From positions 372,001-436,000 of the forward strand of contig CAVTSX010000005.1 in NCBI GenBank assembly GCA_963737425.1: DNA of 64,000 bases, in the 5' to 3' direction. How positions within the stretch are numbered: the first letter of the stretch is position 1; each line of letters opens with the position of its first letter. The notes below the pieces were generated by a model. The model did not search any database, was not told the origin of the DNA, and saw nothing but the letters and a program-made list of their open reading frames with translations. The translations under genes and the position numbers were made by a program. Source of the DNA: DASXRA01 sp963737425 (GTDB lineage Bacteria > Actinomycetota > Actinomycetes > Mycobacteriales > Jatrophihabitantaceae). Positions 59,728 through 64,000 of this stretch are shown here, in pieces.

Positions 59728-60547
59728 GCGACGCGGCGGCTGCCTGTTGTTCCAGGACGCCCAGGACGTAGCGGTCGATCTTGTCGTCGACCACGCGCAT
59801 CTCGAAGTTCTCGACGCCGAGCCACGCGTCCAGATCGGGGTAGCCGAGCGTGGCGAGCCAGCGATCGACGTCGCTGCTCACGTCGGCGAGCGGGACGAGC
59901 GCCTCGGGCGCCGGCGCTTCGAAGTAGACATGGTGCAGGCCGACCAGTCGGTCCAACTCCTCGCACGGAGCAGGATGGTCGTCCACGCGCAGATCAAGCT
60001 TCACGTCGTTGCCGCCTGCGTACCCGGCGCCTTCGGCGACGACCAGCAGCGCGGCGGACTCGCGCCCGCGCCGATCGCCGCCGGCTTCGTCGCCCGCGCG
60101 CAGTGCCGCGAGCAGTCGACGCGCGAGCGGGCTTTCGGCATCGGACGCCAGCCACGCCAGATGCATCGCCTCGACGACCTGCGGGCCGGCGAGGATGTTG
60201 CCCTGGATGGCAGCGCCGTCGGCGGCTATACCGCCGGCCCAGTCGTGGCATCCGGGTCCGGTGAACGTGGCAGGCCGCCCGGCCGCGTCGACGATTCCGG
60301 CCTGCCGCTGGTCGCGGCCATCGTCAGCGGCGAGCAGCGCGTCCAGGGTCTGCTGAGCGGACTTTCCTTCGGCCAGCAGCCGCAAGCCGTCTGGACGGTA
60401 GGCGACGTTGGCATACGACTGCGTGGCGATGGCGCCGACCGGCGCCTTCGCGGCCGGCACGACCGCGCCCACGGCGAGGAACTTCGACGCCACGGCAACG
60501 CCCCACTCGATGCCATCCGCGCTGCGCGCCACGATCGAGAAGGTCAT
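59714..60547 (-). CDS. DUF1028 Ntn-hydrolase-like protein
   Basis: 277 residues. The DUF1028 fold: MTFSIVARSADGIEWGVAVASKFLAVGAVVPAA at the N-terminus and GNILAGPQVVEAMHLAW later. The C-terminal ~75 residues (VDRWLATLGYPDLDAWLGVENFEMRVVDDKIDRYVL) look like the peptidoglycan-binding-like domain often attached. Probable N-terminal nucleophile amidohydrolase; substrate unknown. It lies beside purine genes and DUF1028 proteins are sometimes found with amide catabolism, but the link is inference. Confidence 0.85.
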   Translation of the reverse strand: MTFSIVARSADGIEWGVAVASKFLAVGAVVPAAKAPVGAIATQSYANVAYRPDGLRLLAEGKSAQQTLDALLAADDGRDQRQAGIVDAAGRPATFTGPGCHDWAGGIAADGAAIQGNILAGPQVVEAMHLAWLASDAESPLARRLLAALRAGDEAGGDRRGRESAALLVVAEGAGYAGGNDVKLDLRVDDHPAPCEELDRLVGLHHVYFEAPAPEALVPLADVSSDVDRWLATLGYPDLDAWLGVENFEMRVVDDKIDRYVLGVLEQQAAAASPTSR

Positions 60548-60587
60548 TGCGGCACCCTACGGGCTCGGTGGCCCGCCAAATTCCGAG

Positions 60588-60627
60588 CTTGTGCAGGCGC
60601 GCCGAGATCGCGGCGCGCCTGCACAAG
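60588..60627. other. 17-bp perfect inverted repeat in a divergent gap
   Basis: CTTGTGCAGGCGCGCCG (60588-60604) and CGGCGCGCCTGCACAAG (60611-60627) around AGATCG. It lies between the divergent DUF1028 and secreted-protein genes, where no terminator is expected. Could be an operator, cruciform or dispersed palindrome. Confidence 0.7.
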
Positions 60628-60708
60628 ATCGCTCCGCGCTACCCGGCGCCGAGCATCGACTCGCTAGGCTACGACGTCTGCTTTGCATGAAGAAGGAGCT
60701 TTGCGTCG

Positions 60709-62934
60709 ATGCCAATCCACCGGACACTCGCGGTCGCCTCGGCCGTACTCGGTCTTGCTGCTGCCGCGACGATTGCCGTCTCGGTCAACAGCCGTCCGGT
60801 CGCTGCGGCGACTGCGCCGATGCCACAGCCGACACCGGTCGCGTCTTTGCCTGGGGCATACGGCGCGGTCGCGCCCACCCGGCTGCTCGACACGCGCACC
60901 GGAGTCGGCGCGGCCCGGACTGCGGTCGCGCCCGGTGGGTCCGTCGTCGTCCAGATCAGCGGACGAGGGGGAGTGCCGAGCGCGGACGTCTCGGCGGCCC
61001 TGCTCGTTGTGACGGCAGTCAGCCCGGCAGGAAACGGAACGGTCAAGGTCCGGGCAAGCGGCGACACCGGCCCGGGAACGTCAGTCATCACGTTCGTCCA
61101 CGGCGTGAGCCTGGCCAACCTCGTTCTGGCGCCGCTGAGCCCGGACGGCAAGACCGAGCTGATCAACAGCTCGTCCGGCACCGTGCAGCTCGTCGCCGAC
61201 CTGTCCGGCTACTACCGCGGAGGCACCGTGCAGGACGCCGGTTCGATGCAGCCGCTGCCACCTGCCCGGCTGCTCGACACCCGGTTCGGCATCGGCGGGC
61301 CGAAGGCTCCGGTCGGGCCGTCGAAAACGCTCGGCCTGCACGTCACCGGTCAAGGCGGCGTCCCGGCGGCCAACGTCGCGGCGGTGCTGCTCAACGTCGA
61401 CGCGATCTCGCCGACCAGAAACGGATCGGTCGCGGTATGGCCCGCCGGGTCGACGCAGCCCGGTGTTTCCCAACTCAGCTTCGCGGCCGGCAAGACTTCC
61501 GGCACCTTGGTGATGGCGCGCGTCGGCGCCGGAGGCGTCGTCGACTTCGCGAACAAGTCCGGCGGGACGGTGCAGCTCGTCGCCGACGTCTTCGGCTACG
61601 TGCTCGCGGGCACGCCGGCTGCCGCGGGTGTGTTCGCGCCGGTGACGCCGGCCCGGCTGCTCGACACCCGCTCCGGCGTAGGAGCGCCGAAGGCCAGGGT
61701 CGCCGGGCGCGGCACCGTCACCGTGCAGGTGGCCGGTCGCGCCGGACTGCCGACCACGAACATCGGCGCCGTCGTGCTCAGCGTCACCGCCCTCGCGCCG
61801 TCGGGCACCGGAACGGTCACCGTCTGGGGCGATGGTCAGGCAAAGCCCGCTGTCGCCAACCTCAACTATGCGGTGGGGCAGATCTCGGTCAACCTGGTTG
61901 TCGCCCCGGTCGGCGCCGACGGGAAGGTCGAGCTGTCGAACAACTCGCCCACCTCGACCGAACTCGTGGCTGACGTGGCCGGTTACTACCGCGCCGACCC
62001 GCACACGCTGGTGACATCGACGAGCCACTACGTGCGCAACCTGACCGATGGGTCGTCTGATGTATCCCTGATGAACAGTGAGGGCTGTGCCGATGCGCAG
62101 CACGATGCTCCCGGCTCGCAGCACCTGATCCTGCTCGACATCGGCGGGCAGGTCATGGTGAACGGCGTGCGTGGCGTCGAACTGTCCGCGACGTCCACGC
62201 TGCTCACCGACGCGCAACTCCTCACGGCTCTCAATGGCTATGTCGACGGCTACGTCAACTGCCGGACCAGCCCCGACCCGACGTTCATCACGGTTGCCAC
62301 GAACAACGACGGCAATCTGCGCGACGGTGCCGCCGCGACCGATTGGGCCGACAGCGTCATCGACCCGATGGCGGCGCACGCGGCAGGCCGTGAGGGCATC
62401 GTGATCGCCGGCGCCAACGACATCGAGCCGGACTTCGCCGGTACCGAGGCCGAGGCCGAGGCGTGGACGAGAGCGTTTCTGGCGGCCACCTCGGCGCCGT
62501 ACATGTTCGTGGGCGCCGCAAGCGGTTGCTCGAGCACCGGCGTCGGCGGCACCTGCAACTACGGTTGGACGCAGGGCAACTTCTTCAACCTGGCGCACGG
62601 CATCTCGCCGTCGCGGATCCTGGCGCTGCCGCAGATCTACTACCCGGTGAACGCAACGCAGTGGAAGTACATCTCGCTGTCGCACGCGTCAGGCGCTGAC
62701 CGCATCGACTTCGTGGGATCGCTCAGCGAGTTCGCTGCATGCCAGACCGCCGGCAGTGGCTGCCCGAGCGGGTACCTGACCGCCGCTGAATCCTGGCAGG
62801 CACTGAGCACCGCCTTGTCAAGCAGCGCGGCAATCAACCTGCAGCGCCTGCCAATCTCGACCGATCTGCGCATCGACTCCGCGCCCTCGGCTGGTGTGAG
62901 CGCCAAGCGGGTAACGACCGCCGGAGTTCGCTAG
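60709..62934 (+). CDS. Large secreted protein with three tandem beta-type repeats
   Basis: 741 residues from ATG 60709 with GAAGGAG upstream. A signal peptide (HRTLAVASAVLGLAAAATIAVSVNSRPVAA) is followed by three ~118-residue repeats starting near residues 48, 182 and 304. Each opens P(T/A)RLLDTR(T/F/S)G(V/I)G and closes QLVADL/VFGY or ELVADVAGYYR. The C-terminal ~310 residues (TSHYVRNLTDGSSDVSLMNSEGCADAQ, ITVATNNDGNLRDG, GIVIAGANDIEPDFAGTEAE) look like a separate, possibly TIM-barrel glycoside-hydrolase-like domain with several Cys. Probably surface-attached or exported; substrate unknown. Confidence 0.8.
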   Translation: MPIHRTLAVASAVLGLAAAATIAVSVNSRPVAAATAPMPQPTPVASLPGAYGAVAPTRLLDTRTGVGAARTAVAPGGSVVVQISGRGGVPSADVSAALLVVTAVSPAGNGTVKVRASGDTGPGTSVITFVHGVSLANLVLAPLSPDGKTELINSSSGTVQLVADLSGYYRGGTVQDAGSMQPLPPARLLDTRFGIGGPKAPVGPSKTLGLHVTGQGGVPAANVAAVLLNVDAISPTRNGSVAVWPAGSTQPGVSQLSFAAGKTSGTLVMARVGAGGVVDFANKSGGTVQLVADVFGYVLAGTPAAAGVFAPVTPARLLDTRSGVGAPKARVAGRGTVTVQVAGRAGLPTTNIGAVVLSVTALAPSGTGTVTVWGDGQAKPAVANLNYAVGQISVNLVVAPVGADGKVELSNNSPTSTELVADVAGYYRADPHTLVTSTSHYVRNLTDGSSDVSLMNSEGCADAQHDAPGSQHLILLDIGGQVMVNGVRGVELSATSTLLTDAQLLTALNGYVDGYVNCRTSPDPTFITVATNNDGNLRDGAAATDWADSVIDPMAAHAAGREGIVIAGANDIEPDFAGTEAEAEAWTRAFLAATSAPYMFVGAASGCSSTGVGGTCNYGWTQGNFFNLAHGISPSRILALPQIYYPVNATQWKYISLSHASGADRIDFVGSLSEFAACQTAGSGCPSGYLTAAESWQALSTALSSSAAINLQRLPISTDLRIDSAPSAGVSAKRVTTAGVR

Positions 62935-62951
62935 CTGGCGCGCTCCCTGCT

Positions 62952-63007
62952 CGTGATCACCTGCGGCTTATAGACCGCGGGCGGTGCGCAAACCGCAGGT
63001 GATCACG
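62952..63007. terminator. Long-stem hairpin between convergent genes
   Basis: CGTGATCACCTGCGG (62952-62966) pairs perfectly with CCGCAGGTGATCACG (62993-63007). The loop holds a small ACCGC/GCGGT hairpin. It lies between the secreted-protein gene and the opposing haemoglobin gene, as expected for a bidirectional terminator. Confidence 0.7.
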
Positions 63008-63082
63008 GTCCGGTTTGCTCGGCGATGGCGGTGCCACGGCGACGGCGGTGCCGTGGGCACGGTTACGGCATCGGTGATGCGC

Positions 63083-63529
63083 TCAGGTCGTGTGCCAGTC
63101 CCACTGCGGAACGACCTGGCAATCGTGCAGGTCCGCGTCGCTTTGCGCCTGCGAGTTGACGAGCGCGACCTCGGTGCCGAATTCGAGATAGCGGGTCAGC
63201 GCCGTTCGGAACGGCTCGTCCGCGGGCAACCCCACCGCGTCAGCCGCCGCTAGGAACAGCTCGATGAACCGCTGCCGTTGCTGCTCGGAGATGCGCAGGC
63301 CGCGATGGGCGGCGAGCAGCGCAGGGAAGCCGCCGAGGTCGTCGGTGTAGCGGGTCGGGCCGCCGAAGACCTCGCTGAAGAACGCGGTCAGGTGGTCGAC
63401 GTGCGTCGGCCGGCCCTCGCCGAAGAGCGGTTTGAGCACCGGATCGGCGAGCACTGTCGGATACCAGTAGGCGATGACTCGGTGCAGGCCTTCTTCACGT
63501 CCTGCGTGCTCGTAGAGCGTCTCGGTCAT
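63083..63529 (-). CDS. glbO: Group II truncated haemoglobin
   Basis: 148 residues. 2-on-2 globin with LHRVIAYWYPTVLADPVLKPLFGEG, THVDHLTAFFSEVFGGPTRY, the proximal-side AHRGLRISEQQRQRFIELFLAAADAVGLP and a C-terminal VPQWDWHTT. The Trp and Tyr positions fit group II (GlbO-type). Binds oxygen or deals with oxidants and NO. Single gene on the reverse strand. Confidence 0.9.
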   Translation of the reverse strand: MTETLYEHAGREEGLHRVIAYWYPTVLADPVLKPLFGEGRPTHVDHLTAFFSEVFGGPTRYTDDLGGFPALLAAHRGLRISEQQRQRFIELFLAAADAVGLPADEPFRTALTRYLEFGTEVALVNSQAQSDADLHDCQVVPQWDWHTT

Positions 63530-63608
63530 GGCGTGCAGATTACATGATTACAAGTGGCTGTCTCGCGAATTTCGTGCACCCGTGCGAGCGGGCTGATAGG
63601 ACGACTAG

Positions 63609-63770
63609 ATGGCTAAACGGATAGCTGCGCTCGCGATCGACTGCATCGACGCCGAGGCGCTCGCCGCCTTCTGGGTCGACGTTTTGGGCTGGAAGATCAC
63701 CGAACGCGACGCGGCGGGCAACTACTGCGCGAGCGCGTCGAACCGCAGGTCCAGCGTCCGACGCACATAC
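63609..63770 (+). pseudogene. VOC/glyoxalase-like protein fragment
   Basis: ATG 63609 opens MAKRIAALAIDCIDAEALAAFWVDVLGWKITERDAAGNY, the N-terminal strand-helix of VOC-superfamily proteins, then changes to unrelated sequence (CASASNRRSSVRRTYPPR). A full VOC protein has ~120 residues, so this is a truncated remnant. The frame stays open into the next gene without a stop. Confidence 0.6.
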
Positions 63771-63815
63771 CCTCCCCGGGTACTTGACGGCCCAGGTTAT
63801 GCTCGGTGCGACGGA

Positions 63816-63830
63816 TACCCCCAGGGGGTA
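63816..63830. promoter_or_regulatory. CsoR-type operator
   Basis: TACCCCCAGGGGGTA, a perfect palindrome around a central A, matches the pattern of copper-responsive CsoR operators. It lies 27 bases before the copper-chaperone-like start, with TATGCT (63798-63803) as a possible -10 just upstream. Copper would release the repressor. Confidence 0.75.
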
Positions 63831-63857
63831 ATTGCCAACGAAGAGGTGACGGACACC

Positions 63858-64000
63858 GTGACGACGACGAAGACATATCAGGTCAACGGAATGACGTGCG
63901 ACCACTGCGTGAATGCCGTTGGTGCGGCGGTGCAGGCAGTGGCCGGCGTGGTCGACGTCGAGGTCGACCTGCCGAGCGGACGGCTCACCGTGACCGGCGA
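63858..64000 (+). CDS. Heavy-metal-associated (CopZ-like) protein, 3' end outside window
   Basis: Starts at GTG 63858: VTTTKTYQVNGMTCDHCVNAVGAAVQAVAGVVDVEVDLPSGRLTVTG. The HMA motif MTCDHC binds Cu(I). It may be a stand-alone chaperone or the N-terminal domain of a copper P-type ATPase; the window ends first. GTG 63846 is an alternative start. The upstream CsoR operator supports copper control. Confidence 0.85.
   Translation, partial: MTTTKTYQVNGMTCDHCVNAVGAAVQAVAGVVDVEVDLPSGRLTVTG

Noticed and set aside
1..64000. CRISPR arrays, rRNA operons and IS elements
   Set aside because: No regularly spaced short repeats, no rRNA-like sequence and no transposase gene were seen in the window.

Overview
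This is a high-GC actinobacterial chromosome segment close to the replication origin. The backbone gene order is gyrB, gyrA, a DUF3566 membrane protein, tRNA-Ile, tRNA-Ala, a CwsA-like protein, a cyclophilin, a PH-domain protein, CrgA, a DUF881 protein and a TrpG/PabA amidotransferase. It follows the order known around gyrA in mycobacteria and relatives. A WhiB protein, sortase E, MurT/GatD, DUF3566 and a DLW-39 peptide also point to Actinomycetia. The genus cannot be fixed from sequence alone; a Frankia/Jatrophihabitans-like or other mycobacterium-related lineage is my loose guess.

Layout. 1-5877: gyrase genes, DUF3566 protein and two tRNAs. 5832-34109: an integrated element of about 28.2 kb in the 3' end of tRNA-Ala, bounded by a perfect 47-bp direct repeat. 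Its left part holds a tyrosine integrase with a GntR-type tail, a leftward regulatory operon (GntR regulator, DUF5919 regulator, inositol-monophosphatase-like enzyme), and a rightward, translationally coupled operon (excisionase-like HTH, VirD4/TraG-like coupling ATPase, ASCH protein, sigma-like protein, DUF4913, DUF2637), followed by a MobF relaxase-helicase. Its right part is defence cargo: a Type IIG-like restriction-modification gene split by an antisense group II intron, a two-gene CBASS locus (SLATT effector plus CD-NTase), an Mrr-type endonuclease, an HNH protein and several small membrane or DNA-binding proteins. No mating-pore genes were seen, so the element looks mobilizable rather than self-transmissible.

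34110-42890: variable chromosome with an arylsulfatase remnant, WhiB, a TIGR03084 protein, an S53 peptidase, an ECF sigma factor with a probable anti-sigma partner, the MurT/GatD pair that amidates lipid II, and a lipoprotein. 42896-48809: the conserved division/envelope neighbourhood (CwsA-like, PpiA, rhomboid, PH domain, CrgA, DUF881, sortase E, TrpG/PabA).

48900-59727: a purine catabolic cluster in two divergent operons. Rightward genes take xanthine and 8-oxoguanine to urate and on to allantoin (xanthine dehydrogenase subunits, 8-oxoguanine deaminase, urate oxidase, HIU hydrolase, OHCU decarboxylase). Leftward genes open and cleave allantoin (allantoinase, allantoicase) and end with malate synthase, which would consume the glyoxylate produced. 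59714-64000: a DUF1028 protein, a large secreted repeat protein, a group II truncated haemoglobin, a VOC-protein fragment and the start of a copper-chaperone-like gene behind a CsoR-type operator. Several intergenic gaps hold long perfect inverted repeats.
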